A program made the position numbers and the translations under genes. The notes beneath the pieces were generated by a model. It worked only from the letters and a program-made list of their open reading frames with translations, had not been told where the DNA came from and searched no databases. A DNA stretch of 18,086 nt from Planctomycetales bacterium (GTDB lineage Bacteria; Planctomycetota; Planctomycetia; Pirellulales; UBA7805): positions 8,094 to 26,179 of the forward strand of contig WVZU01000224.1 of assembly GCA_011772275.1 (NCBI GenBank), written 5' to 3'. Of the stretch, positions 7,929-14,970 are shown piece by piece (within the stretch, counting starts at the first letter, position 1; the number at the start of each line of letters is the position of its first letter).

Positions 7929-8945
7929 ATGCGATGCTGGACGACCGACGGTTCGGGGATATCAACCTTGAGGATGGATCAGCGTCCGGAACCTGCTGTG
8001 GGGGCCGGTGAGGTGAAAATAGATGTCCACGCCGTGTCGCTCAATTACCGTGATCTGCTGGTCGCCAGCGGGGCTTACGGGGGGGCACAGGATCCACCGA
8101 TCGTCGTGGCATCGGACATGGCTGGCGTGGTGAGCGAGGTGGGGGTCGGCGTGACCGATTTTCGGGAAGGTGATCGGGTCCTGAATGCTCCGCTGCGTCA
8201 GTGGCCGGCCGGCCGGCTGAATCGCGGCTGGTCGAAAACGTTCGTCGGAGGCCAGGGCGTGGATGGCGTGCTGGCCGAGCAGGTCACGTATCCCGCCGCT
8301 TCCCTGGCAAAAGTGCCTGGGCATTTGGACCTGGAGGCAGGTTGTACGTTCCCGGTCGCCGGCCTGACCGCCTGGGCGGCCGTGGTGACGCACGGGCGCA
8401 CCCGGCCTGGGGAGTGGGTGTTGGTGCATGGAACGGGGGGCGTCTCCTTGTTCACCGTGCAGCTGGCCAAAATGCTAGGAGCCCGCGTGATCGTCAGCAG
8501 CTCCTCGCCGGAGAAAGCGCGACGGGTTCGGCAGAAGCTGGCGGCCGATCAGACGATCGACTATCGGGACGAGGCCTGGCCCCAAGCCGTTCGGGAAATA
8601 ACCGGGGGACGGGGTGTGGATGTGGTCGTGGAGACGGCCGGAGGTCCCACGCTCGCTCGATCCATTCAGTCGTGCGGCTACGGTGCGCGGGTGGGAGTGA
8701 TTGGTGTGCTGGACGGACTGCAAGCCATGGTCAACGTGTTTCAGATCGTGATGCACCAGGTTCAACTACGGGGCATCTACATGGAATCGGCCGCTGAATT
8801 GAGCCAGCTGATGCGGGCCGTAGAAACGGCTCAGTTGCAGCCGGTGATCGATCGCGCGTTTGACTTCGCAGCCGTCCCCGAGGCCTACGCGTACCTCCAG
8901 GCGGGCCAGCACATGGGTAAGGTTGTCATCCGCTGTGGGGCGTGA
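7929..8945 (+). CDS. Zinc-free MDR family NAD(P)H-dependent oxidoreductase
   Basis: The 338 residues have the two-domain medium-chain dehydrogenase/reductase fold. The N-terminal catalytic domain includes 'AVSLNYRDLLVASGAY' (35-50) and 'VASDMAGVVSEVG' (60-72), and a Rossmann domain starts at 'VLVHGTGGVSLFTVQLAKML' (164-183). It continues through 'GARVIVSSSSPEKA', 'GGRGVDVVVETAGG' and 'GKVVIRCGA' at the C-terminus. The catalytic zinc ligands of alcohol dehydrogenases are missing (Ser-Asp in place of Gly-His-Glu), as is the four-Cys structural zinc lobe. This points to a quinone-oxidoreductase or enoyl-reductase-like enzyme using NADPH or NADH; the substrate cannot be told. The ATG is preceded by GGGGAG about 10 bases upstream, and the N-terminus matches the family's usual start. 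It is a cytoplasmic single-gene unit, divergent from the secreted cytochrome-like gene. Confidence 0.92.
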   Translation: MRCWTTDGSGISTLRMDQRPEPAVGAGEVKIDVHAVSLNYRDLLVASGAYGGAQDPPIVVASDMAGVVSEVGVGVTDFREGDRVLNAPLRQWPAGRLNRGWSKTFVGGQGVDGVLAEQVTYPAASLAKVPGHLDLEAGCTFPVAGLTAWAAVVTHGRTRPGEWVLVHGTGGVSLFTVQLAKMLGARVIVSSSSPEKARRVRQKLAADQTIDYRDEAWPQAVREITGGRGVDVVVETAGGPTLARSIQSCGYGARVGVIGVLDGLQAMVNVFQIVMHQVQLRGIYMESAAELSQLMRAVETAQLQPVIDRAFDFAAVPEAYAYLQAGQHMGKVVIRCGA

Positions 8946-8969
8946 GGGCCAATCGGAAGAGGGGCGCGA

Positions 8970-8999
8970 GGGGATCGGGCACGACCAAGACCCCTTTTT
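8970..8999 (+). terminator. Possible terminator after the MDR oxidoreductase
   Basis: Twenty-four bases after the stop, GGGG (8970-8973) can pair with CCCC (8991-8994) around an inner TCG-GGCA-CGA stem, and five T residues follow at 8995-8999. The stem is interrupted and weak, so this is a tentative call. Confidence 0.35.
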
Positions 9000-9038
9000 C
9001 CCGGACCCGTAGAAGGCGATTTGCGTTTGGATGCCGGT

Positions 9039-9097
9039 GCCGGGATCCCGGCCCGCCGGGACTTGTTCCCGCCTGTGCGGCGGTTGCCTGCCGCCGC
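9039..9097. repeat. Run of three perfect stem-loops
   Basis: GCCGGGATCCCGGC (9039-9052) is a perfect 14-bp palindrome. CGGGA-cttgt-TCCCG (9057-9071) follows, then GCGGCGG-ttgcctg-CCGCCGC (9077-9097). The last stem runs into repeat copy B. Such dense pairing suggests a structured element on either strand. Confidence 0.65.
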
Positions 9098-9191
9098 TTG
9101 GCGGCTGGTTTTTTGCCGGATCGCGGTTCCTGGGGCTGGCGTCCCAGACCTTTTCCTGTCACCGCTTACCGTTGGCGACCGGACCGGTCAT
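9086..9191. repeat. Interspersed hairpin repeat, copy B (single unit plus tail)
   Basis: The unit begins with GCCTGCCGCCGCTTGG (9086-9101), identical to the start of copy A1. It continues through a T-rich spacer and GGATCGCGGT, then the imperfect palindrome CCTGGGGCTGGCGTCCCAGA (9129-9148) and four T residues. The tail 'TTGGCGACCGGACCGGTCAT' (9172-9191) matches the copy A tail with two differences. Copy A2 and copy B differ in bases on both sides of the first stem (GCCGC/GCGGC versus CCGCC/GGCGG), yet pairing is kept. Confidence 0.75.
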
Positions 9192-9412
9192 TGAATGAAG
9201 GCGATTGTGCCGAGGCGCGGGTTTCACAAACGGCAGCTGCTCGCGCGACCGCCGGGTGTTTGCTTGGCCGCGTCAGGCGTCGCAATTTGAAGCGCAACGT
9301 ATGCCCCCTACGCCTGGCGGGCCAACTGCTTCGTGTTGCTTGCCAGTCAAAGCCTTACCGTCGCTGGCGACGAAGTTTGTGGGAAAGCTGGGCCGGAGTG
9401 GCGCCCGGGCCG

Positions 9413-10648
9413 TTACTTCTTGATGCTGTGCAGGTCCGGGAGTTTGGTGTTCAGCGGTACGGACAGCACGCTGGGTTCCGACCCGCCGACGTCGGCTGTC
9501 GAATCGTGCAGGTCCTCGTCCACCAGGTCTCGGCTGATGGCGGAAAAGTCCATCTTTTGCAGGACCATGCCGTCGTTCTTCCACCATATCCACTTGCCGG
9601 ACGGCTCGCCCATCGCGTATTTGCCGGCCAGCTTTTTTTGCCCGTTCTGGTGCCACCAGGTCCAGCTGCCGTGCTGTTGTCCCTGATCGTAAGCGCCTTC
9701 CACCGCTTTCTGTCCGTTGGGGTACCACCAGGACCAGGACAGTTCACCGGAGGGGCGATCGTGCTCATAAAAGCCGTGGACCTGCATCTGGCCATTGGGA
9801 TACCAGGTCCGCCACTCGCCATGCTTTTCGTCTTCTCCCTCCTTGATCGTGCTGGCGAAGGAAACCGCCCACCAGTCGTCCTTGCCCTCCAGGACCTGTT
9901 TGGCCAGCAGGTATTCGCCTTCACTTTTTTTCTTGGCGTCGCGGTAATGGGTGACTTTGCGGATGATGGTGCGGCCTTTGTCGTAAACTTGATCCTTCAC
10001 CAGGCGGCCATCCGGTGTCCACTGGCGGTAAATGCCGTGCATTTCGCCGTTTTTGTATTCGATTTCTTCCAGCTTGCGGCCGTTGCTGTAGGCTTTGGTG
10101 CAGGTCCCGTGCCGAACGCCGTTGGCGTAGCTGAATTCCAGAATTTTACGTTTCTTGCCATCGAAAATGGTCCAGGTGCCCTCGAGCAGCCCGCCTTGGA
10201 AATTGGCGTGCGAAGAAAAGGGGCCGACGAACTCTTTGAAAGGCTGTTGCTGGAAGATTTTGTTGCTTCGCGCCGCGTGCCAGGTATTCCAGGCGCCGGT
10301 CCGCTTTCCCATTTCATACTGTCCCTTGGACACCATGTTTCCGTTCTCGTCCCACATCCGCCAAATGCCATGGTTGACGTAATTGTCGTTGGCGTCGCGC
10401 ACCACCTCGCGTTCGACTTTTACAGCCCGATTGGGATACCGTTCCCGGATGATTTCCACTTTGCCCTTCAGCACGGCCTCATTTTCCGTACCGGCGGCCT
10501 CCGACTCACCTTGAGGAACCAGGGCTTCGTCCTGCGATGCCGGTTGGAGGAGGTCGTCTTCGGCGTGGAGGACGGCGGCGTGGCAAACAGCCAGGGCGAG
10601 CATCGCCACCAGCGTGGGGGACAGGTATGTAGGCCAACGTGAGGACAT
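9413..10648 (-). CDS. Exported MORN_2-repeat protein, 411 residues
   Basis: The protein starts at ATG 10648 behind an excellent AGGAGG site five bases upstream. A signal peptide is clear: MSSRWPTYL, a hydrophobic core and a peptidase-I-type end 'AAVLHAEDD'. The Cys in 'LALAVCHAA' does not fit a lipobox, so a soluble periplasmic or secreted protein is expected, unlike its MORN_2 relative at 5142-6056. After an acidic linker (about 30-60) come eight or so MORN_2 units, such as 'NHGIWRMWDENGNMVSKGQY', 'HGEWRTWYPNGQMQVHGFY' and 'HGSWTWWHQNGQKKLAGKY'. The repeats are very rich in Trp, Gly and Tyr. The C-terminal ~45 residues are acidic and repeat-free. No toxin gene is adjacent. Molecular function unknown. 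It is divergent from the short-chain dehydrogenase, across a 386-base structured region. Confidence 0.88.
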   Translation of the reverse strand: MSSRWPTYLSPTLVAMLALAVCHAAVLHAEDDLLQPASQDEALVPQGESEAAGTENEAVLKGKVEIIRERYPNRAVKVEREVVRDANDNYVNHGIWRMWDENGNMVSKGQYEMGKRTGAWNTWHAARSNKIFQQQPFKEFVGPFSSHANFQGGLLEGTWTIFDGKKRKILEFSYANGVRHGTCTKAYSNGRKLEEIEYKNGEMHGIYRQWTPDGRLVKDQVYDKGRTIIRKVTHYRDAKKKSEGEYLLAKQVLEGKDDWWAVSFASTIKEGEDEKHGEWRTWYPNGQMQVHGFYEHDRPSGELSWSWWYPNGQKAVEGAYDQGQQHGSWTWWHQNGQKKLAGKYAMGEPSGKWIWWKNDGMVLQKMDFSAISRDLVDEDLHDSTADVGGSEPSVLSVPLNTKLPDLHSIKK

Positions 10649-10653
10649 GAGAG

Positions 10654-10659
10654 CCTCCT
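10654..10659 (-). promoter_or_regulatory. Ribosome binding site of the MORN_2 protein gene
   Basis: AGGAGG on the minus strand lies five bases before ATG 10648 and fixes that start codon. It is one of the strongest such sites in the window. Confidence 0.85.
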
Positions 10660-10840
10660 GGGATTGTAAAAGTCCCCTGACAGGGAGTTCGTGGACTGCA
10701 GATGGAAGAGGATCAATAAGCGGCTTCTATGGTCTGTATCGAAAAGTCCCATGATAAGCCTTTAGCCCTTCCTGGTGCTTGGGTTACTGAGATTGCATGC
10801 GGCCAGAGCGGGTAAAGTTTAACGATTGCTTAATGCGGGG

Positions 10841-10916
10841 CGGCGGGGTCCGCCGGGCCGGTTTGGCTGAGTCTTGCCCGAAAAGTATCGGGTTAGCCGG
10901 CAGAGTACGATTTTTT
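10841..10916. other. Structured non-coding element
   Basis: CGGCGG-GGT-CCGCCG (10841-10855) is a perfect six-pair stem with a three-base loop. A second stem, CCCGA (10877-10881) with TCGGG (10888-10892), is enclosed by GGCT (10865-10868) with AGCC (10895-10898). Six T residues follow at 10911-10916. It could be part of a 5' leader, an sRNA or a protein-binding site. No known riboswitch family was recognised. Confidence 0.4.
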
Positions 10917-10951
10917 GGGCTGATGGGGGTGGTCCGCCGGCGATTACCGAT

Positions 10952-10980
10952 TTGACATCCACAGGCTGCGTTTTCAAAAT
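10952..10980 (+). promoter_or_regulatory. Sigma-70-like promoter for the short-chain dehydrogenase
   Basis: A perfect -35 box TTGACA (10952-10957) is followed after exactly 17 bases by CAAAAT (10975-10980), which matches four of six -10 positions. Transcription would begin near 10987, leaving a leader of about 48 bases before ATG 11035. Confidence 0.6.
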
Positions 10981-11034
10981 GAAGCCTGCCGCTGGGCCTT
11001 GATGTTTCTGCTAGCCTGAATCTGCCCTTCCCGC

Positions 11035-11868
11035 ATGTCGACAGACTTCCAGCACGATAGCTCGCCTGTCACGGTCGAGTTGCCCGCCGTCCCTGCTCGC
11101 TTTGCCAGCAAGGTGGTTGTGATTACCGGTGCCAGCCCTTATGGCATCGGAGGTGCCATTGCAGTCCGCTTGGCACGTGAAGGAGCGGCCCTGTGGTTGA
11201 TGTCCCGGGGGGACCCCGGTGAACTGATGGAAAAAATCGAGCCGTTTAAACATAAAGTGGTGTGGAGCGGCTGTGATGTGACCGACCAACGGGCGGTGGA
11301 CCAGTCTCGGGATGCGTGCCTGGACGAGTTCGGACAGATCGACGTGCTGGTCAACAACGCCGGAATCGAAACAGCCAGCAGTTTTGAAGATCTGTCGGAC
11401 GAAGAGTGGGACGAACTGGTGGATGTGAATCTGACCGGTGTCATGCGGACGACACGAGCCATGTTGCCGGCTCTGAAGGAACGTGGTGGCGTGGTGGTAA
11501 ACGTATCGTCGTGCACGGCCATGGGGGGTACGCCCGGCCTGGTGGCCTACAGCGCGACGAAAGCCGGCTTGAATGGCATGACGCAATCCCTGGCCTTGGA
11601 GATGGCCGATCAAGGCGTACGTGTCGTGGGGGTCGCGCCGGCGTTGGTCCGTACGCCCATGGCGGCCAGGCATGTCCAGCGGTTGACGGCCGAAGCGTGG
11701 GAGAAGCTTCAGGATTGTCATCCTCTGGGAATCGGCGTTACGCAAGACGTGGCCGCCGCGGTGGCCTTTCTGGCTTCCAACGAGGCGCGTTGGATAAGCG
11801 GGATCACCCTGCCACTGGGCTGGATGCCCAGTTATCCGCTGCCGTTTTGGGCCAGCGAACCGCGGTGA
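11035..11868 (+). CDS. Short-chain dehydrogenase/reductase (SDR family)
   Basis: The 277 residues carry the classical SDR signature: dinucleotide-binding TGASPYGIG (31-39), 'CDVTD' (80-84), NNAG (107-110), the strand 'VVVNVSSCTAMGG' with the catalytic Ser (158 or 159), and YSATK (Tyr172, Lys176). The 'AVRLAREGAALWLMSRG' region after the first strand lacks an acidic residue at the usual NAD-determining position and has Arg58, which favours NADP(H). Substrate unknown; 3-oxoacyl-ACP reductase-like and sugar-alcohol dehydrogenase-like enzymes share this pattern. A ~25-residue N-terminal extension precedes the Rossmann fold. No Shine-Dalgarno sequence is visible before ATG 11035, but a good promoter lies upstream. 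Its stop is one base from the stop of the convergent Omp85 barrel gene, leaving no room for a terminator between them. Confidence 0.93.
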   Translation: MSTDFQHDSSPVTVELPAVPARFASKVVVITGASPYGIGGAIAVRLAREGAALWLMSRGDPGELMEKIEPFKHKVVWSGCDVTDQRAVDQSRDACLDEFGQIDVLVNNAGIETASSFEDLSDEEWDELVDVNLTGVMRTTRAMLPALKERGGVVVNVSSCTAMGGTPGLVAYSATKAGLNGMTQSLALEMADQGVRVVGVAPALVRTPMAARHVQRLTAEAWEKLQDCHPLGIGVTQDVAAAVAFLASNEARWISGITLPLGWMPSYPLPFWASEPR

Positions 11869-11869
11869 A

Positions 11870-13486
11870 TTAGCGGCTGACGCCCACAAAGAAGTGGAAG
11901 TTCTGGATATCGTCTCCGCGCGCGTGCACGATCGGTACGCCGATGCCGATTGCCAGCGGGACGGGTCCCAGGGCCGGGATGTTGACCCGCAGTTCGAAAC
12001 CCGGAGTGACCCGGAAGTCGTTGATTTCCACACTTTCCTCGACGGTACCCGCGTCCAGGAAGAACGAGCCGTAGAGGTTGTCGTCGGCGGTCAGCGGAAA
12101 ACGATATTCGGCACTGGTCAGCAACATGAATTCGCCGCCGACGATGACCCCGAGGTTCATGGGGGAGGCGCCACGGAATTCAAAACCGCGGAGCGTCGAA
12201 AAACCGCCCGCATAGAAGTTTTCGTAAATGGGGGTGTCGGAACCTGCCACGCCCAGCCGGCCTGCCAGGCCCAGGACATGTCGGCCTGAACCATCGGGTC
12301 GCTCGCGCATCACGAAGTAGCGGCGGTAATCACCTTCAAACTTGGGATAGGTGAAGGTGCCCAAGGCTTGTTCGTAGGAGAGCCGCAGCAGCTGCCCTTG
12401 GGAGGGCAGAAAAGCGTTGTCGCGGGTATCGTGAGCGACTTCCCAGCGGAGGCTGACCAGGTCGTTCTCACCCAGGACTTGCAGCAGTTCTGGTGGTGTC
12501 GGCGTCCGCGGGTTGGAAATATCAATCTGCTCGTACCGGGCCGAAACGGTTGTCGACAAGTCAGGACGGTAGGGGAAGATGTAGCCCAAATTCAGCCTGC
12601 CCCCAAAACGCCGCTCCTCCCAGTCCGTAAAATCACGCTCGTAATAGAACCCGCTGGCACCAAAGCTGACGTTGGTGCCCAGGAAATAGGGATCGGAAAA
12701 GCTGACCGAATAGCGCTGGACCTGGGTGCCGGGCAGAGCCTCCAGGCGGAACCGCTGGCCGGCGCCTCGGAAAGCGGTCCCGTTCAGCCAATCGTCCAAT
12801 CCGGTGGGCCACCGCGCGATGTCGAAATTCTGTTCGTCGATGACCACGTTGCCCACCAGTCCCGCGTCTGAGTTGATACCCACTCCGAACATCAAGCGGC
12901 CCGTTTGCGCTTCCTGCAGGACCAGTTCCAAATCGGTTGGCCGTTCCGGCGGCAGGATCAAGGGGGAATTTGGTGTGAAGGGCGGTTGCGAGGAGGGGGC
13001 CACGATTCCGCCGTAGGGCATGGGGACTTGAGCGGGAGAGTTGGGGTTCACGCCCGTTCCCGGAGGCTGGAAAATCGGCCCGCTGCCGGCTGACGGCGGT
13101 TGTGGCTGGGCATACTGAACCGGCTGCACGGTGTACGAGCCGGAGGGCGTGTTGCGGTAGCGAGGGCCCACCAGGGGGTCGTCGGGCAGGGTGGCGACCG
13201 TTTGACCGCCGTAGGGTGTGGCATCCGCATTCTGTCCGCGGACAACCGGTGGCGAGCCAGAGCCCGCCCTATTCTGAGCCACCCAGGCCTTTCCGGGATC
13301 GTCGCCGCGCGGATAGGCGGTTGCGGGGAGGGGGGTGGAGGGGTGCGTCGCACGGGGCGGATGCCATGCGGTGGGGGGGAGGCCCCCGACGCGGGCTGGC
13401 GACCCCCAAGGGCTGCAGCCGCTCAACAGGAGGGCGGTAACCAGCATGGCGAACCGGCGACGAGCGGGCAGAAATGGGCCTACCAT
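11870..13486 (-). CDS. BamA/TamA-type outer-membrane barrel, made as a lipoprotein
   Basis: The 538 residues begin with a lipoprotein signal peptide: ARRRFAMLVTALLLSGC, with lipidated Cys24. A Pro/Gln/Gly-rich, low-complexity linker follows (about 25-182). From 'PTDLELVLQEAQTGRLMFGV' (183-202) onward the sequence matches the end of POTRA5 and the beta-barrel of BamA. Features include 'NVVIDEQNFD', the paired 'FSDPYFLG' turn, the loop-6 motif LRGF (432-435, for the usual V/I-R-G-F/Y) and a C-terminal strand ending 'FHFFVGVSR'. No complete POTRA domain is present; five lie on the preceding gene, which overlaps this one by seven bases (ATGGTAG). Together the pair equals one BamA, the translocon that inserts barrel proteins in the outer membrane. 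The strong GGGGAGGG site before ATG 13486 argues for genuine separate translation, not a sequencing frameshift. Confidence 0.9.
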   Translation of the reverse strand: MVGPFLPARRRFAMLVTALLLSGCSPWGSPARVGGLPPTAWHPPRATHPSTPLPATAYPRGDDPGKAWVAQNRAGSGSPPVVRGQNADATPYGGQTVATLPDDPLVGPRYRNTPSGSYTVQPVQYAQPQPPSAGSGPIFQPPGTGVNPNSPAQVPMPYGGIVAPSSQPPFTPNSPLILPPERPTDLELVLQEAQTGRLMFGVGINSDAGLVGNVVIDEQNFDIARWPTGLDDWLNGTAFRGAGQRFRLEALPGTQVQRYSVSFSDPYFLGTNVSFGASGFYYERDFTDWEERRFGGRLNLGYIFPYRPDLSTTVSARYEQIDISNPRTPTPPELLQVLGENDLVSLRWEVAHDTRDNAFLPSQGQLLRLSYEQALGTFTYPKFEGDYRRYFVMRERPDGSGRHVLGLAGRLGVAGSDTPIYENFYAGGFSTLRGFEFRGASPMNLGVIVGGEFMLLTSAEYRFPLTADDNLYGSFFLDAGTVEESVEINDFRVTPGFELRVNIPALGPVPLAIGIGVPIVHARGDDIQNFHFFVGVSR

Positions 13487-14970
13487 GGCACCCTCCCCGC
13501 CGGCCGTTTGGGTGGTTGAAGCCGATCTGCCCCGTCCGGGCTCTGGCCGCGAAACGTGCCCGGCCTGGCGCTGCCCTGAGCGACCGTCTCGTCCTGCTCG
13601 GGCTCGCGAAACACGATCTGAGGCCGGACGCCCTTCAGCGGATCGGTCAAAAACAGTCCGGAAGCTCGCAAGCGTCGTTCGCTGGCGCGAATTTCGCGGA
13701 TGTCCACGATGTCCCCCGGTCGCACGGAGATACGGTCCAATGCAACAGAACGTTGCGTGTGGGGATTGTCGCCGGTGATCGTGACGTGAATGCGGCCCAC
13801 CCGATAGCGATCGCCCTCCGAGATATCGTAGACAAGGTCAACTTCCGGCGTACTTTCCAGCGTACGGGGTGACGGTTTGATATCGGCCTTGATGAAGCCC
13901 ACACTGCCATAAGCATCGCTTAACTGGCGCACATCTTTGTTCATTTGCGGAAGGTCGAAATATTGACCGGCCTGCAAGTTGATCAGGGACTGCAACTGGT
14001 CTTCGCCAAAGGTCTGGTTTCCACTGAACGTCACACTGCGGACCACGAACCGTGGTCCCTCGTCGACAACGAAAGTCAGTTCTGCCCAGCGGCCATCGTC
14101 ATCGAATTTCAAGACGCGTCCCACACGGGCCACCATGTACCCCAGGCTACGATAATACGCCGTCAGACGGTGTACGTCCTCGTCGATCATGCGTCGATTC
14201 ACATACCCTTTGGCCATGGGCGTGATGTATTTGATCTTGCTCGGTTTAGCCTGGATCTGTGTTTTCAGGCGTCCGCCGGAAACGATCGTATTGCCGACAA
14301 AGTCGACTTTCCAGATCCGCTGTTGGGGACCTTCGTGAATGCGAAATACCGCGCCGCGGTCATCACGGCGGAGTCCCTCGGCCACGATAATCTGTACTTT
14401 GTTGTAGCCCCGTTCCTCGTAAAACTTCGTCAGTTTCCTCTTGGCCGATTCGATGGCCGACGTATCGCGCGGGTCGCCCTCCTTGATCTCCACCTGCCGC
14501 CGCAGGGCCCGCGCACTGATCTGTTCGTTGCCCAGAAAATGCACGTACGCCAGCCGGGGGAACTCGAAGACCTCGTAAATGACCACCACGCTGCCAGGTT
14601 GCGGGCTGGGCTGCGTCTTGACTTTGACGTCAAAGAACTTGCGCGTCTTCGTCAGGCTCTTCACGTCACGCTGCACCGTCATCGGGTCAAAAGGCTGTCC
14701 GGCCCGCGTGTCAATCTGGGCCCGAATCTCCTGGTCGTCAACACTGTGGTTACCGGCAATCCGCACCTCCGCCACGACCTGGCCAGCCGGACGGGCGGCC
14801 GCCTGGGGCGACGTGGGCGCGGAGGGTGCGAAACTTGTCTGCGCGAAACTCGCCTGCGCGAAACTGGCTTCTACCAGACACAGCTGCAGACCTACCCAGA
14901 GGGCAGCCACCGGCACGCAGAGCCGGCCGGAGGGGGAACGGGTGGCGACAACTTTGGCGCTGAAAATCAA
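13480..14970 (-). CDS. Five-POTRA periplasmic protein, BamA N-terminal half
   Basis: The 496 residues comprise a signal peptide (basic n-region, then 'VPVAALWVGLQLCLVEASFA'), a short Ala/Pro linker and five POTRA-like domains at about 64-136, 138-215, 217-306, 308-388 and 390-456. Each shows the 'V-x-F-x-G-N' first strand and 'D-x-x-x-L-x-x-x-Y-x-x-x-G-Y/F' helix pattern, for example 'YVHFLGNEQIS', 'KVDFVGNTIVS' and 'SVTFSGNQTFG'. POTRA domains receive unfolded outer-membrane proteins and bind accessory lipoproteins. The final ~40 residues are unstructured and the protein stops before the barrel, which is encoded by the overlapping next gene. The start is TTG 14970, the first possible codon after an in-frame stop at 14983-14985; AGGGA lies about 10 bases upstream. 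Later GTG codons would remove the basic residues of the signal peptide. Confidence 0.92.
   Translation of the reverse strand: MIFSAKVVATRSPSGRLCVPVAALWVGLQLCLVEASFAQASFAQTSFAPSAPTSPQAAARPAGQVVAEVRIAGNHSVDDQEIRAQIDTRAGQPFDPMTVQRDVKSLTKTRKFFDVKVKTQPSPQPGSVVVIYEVFEFPRLAYVHFLGNEQISARALRRQVEIKEGDPRDTSAIESAKRKLTKFYEERGYNKVQIIVAEGLRRDDRGAVFRIHEGPQQRIWKVDFVGNTIVSGGRLKTQIQAKPSKIKYITPMAKGYVNRRMIDEDVHRLTAYYRSLGYMVARVGRVLKFDDDGRWAELTFVVDEGPRFVVRSVTFSGNQTFGEDQLQSLINLQAGQYFDLPQMNKDVRQLSDAYGSVGFIKADIKPSPRTLESTPEVDLVYDISEGDRYRVGRIHVTITGDNPHTQRSVALDRISVRPGDIVDIREIRASERRLRASGLFLTDPLKGVRPQIVFREPEQDETVAQGSARPGTFRGQSPDGADRLQPPKRPAGRVPW
13491..13498 (-). promoter_or_regulatory. Ribosome binding site of the barrel gene inside the POTRA gene
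   Basis: GGGGAGGG on the minus strand lies four to five bases before ATG 13486, within the last codons of the POTRA gene. It supports independent or coupled initiation of the barrel half. Confidence 0.75.
14828..14872. repeat. Three 15-bp tandem repeats in the signal-peptide region
   Basis: Units start at 14828, 14843 and 14858 with GCGAAACT and vary towards their ends. On the coding strand they give 'ASFAQASFAQTSFAPS', a repeated five-residue motif at the signal-peptide cleavage site of the POTRA protein. Confidence 0.85.

Larger units (their letters stand above)
8946..9412. other. 467-base convergent intergenic region rich in hairpins
   Basis: This lies between the stops of the plus-strand oxidoreductase and the minus-strand MORN_2 gene. 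It contains a possible terminator (8970-8999), a series of stem-loops (9039-9097) and repeat copy B (9086-9191). Downstream, 9192-9412 shows only a small CGTCG-CTGG-CGACG hairpin (9359-9372). Several short frames cross it, but none looks like a protein. Confidence 0.55.
10649..11034. other. 386-base divergent intergenic region
   Basis: This separates the minus-strand MORN_2 gene from the plus-strand dehydrogenase. It contains the MORN_2 ribosome site, a hairpin cluster (10841-10916) and a good promoter candidate for the dehydrogenase (10952-10980). The 10-base sequence GGTCCGCCGG occurs twice, at 10847-10856 and 10931-10940. No gene is seen in it. Confidence 0.55.

Noticed and set aside
8942..10642. 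Long plus-strand open frame of 566 codons
   Set aside because: It lies antisense to the clearly coding MORN_2 gene and crosses the non-coding hairpin repeat; its translation shows no recognisable domain.
10857..10918. Possible tRNA-like fold ('TGGCTGAGTCTTG' resembles a D arm)
   Set aside because: There is no TTCGANTC-type T arm, no matching acceptor stem and no plausible anticodon loop.
13480..13486. Sequencing frameshift as the cause of the BamA split
   Set aside because: The downstream gene has its own strong ribosome site, ATG and lipoprotein signal peptide, which a random error would not create; still, only reads can exclude it fully.
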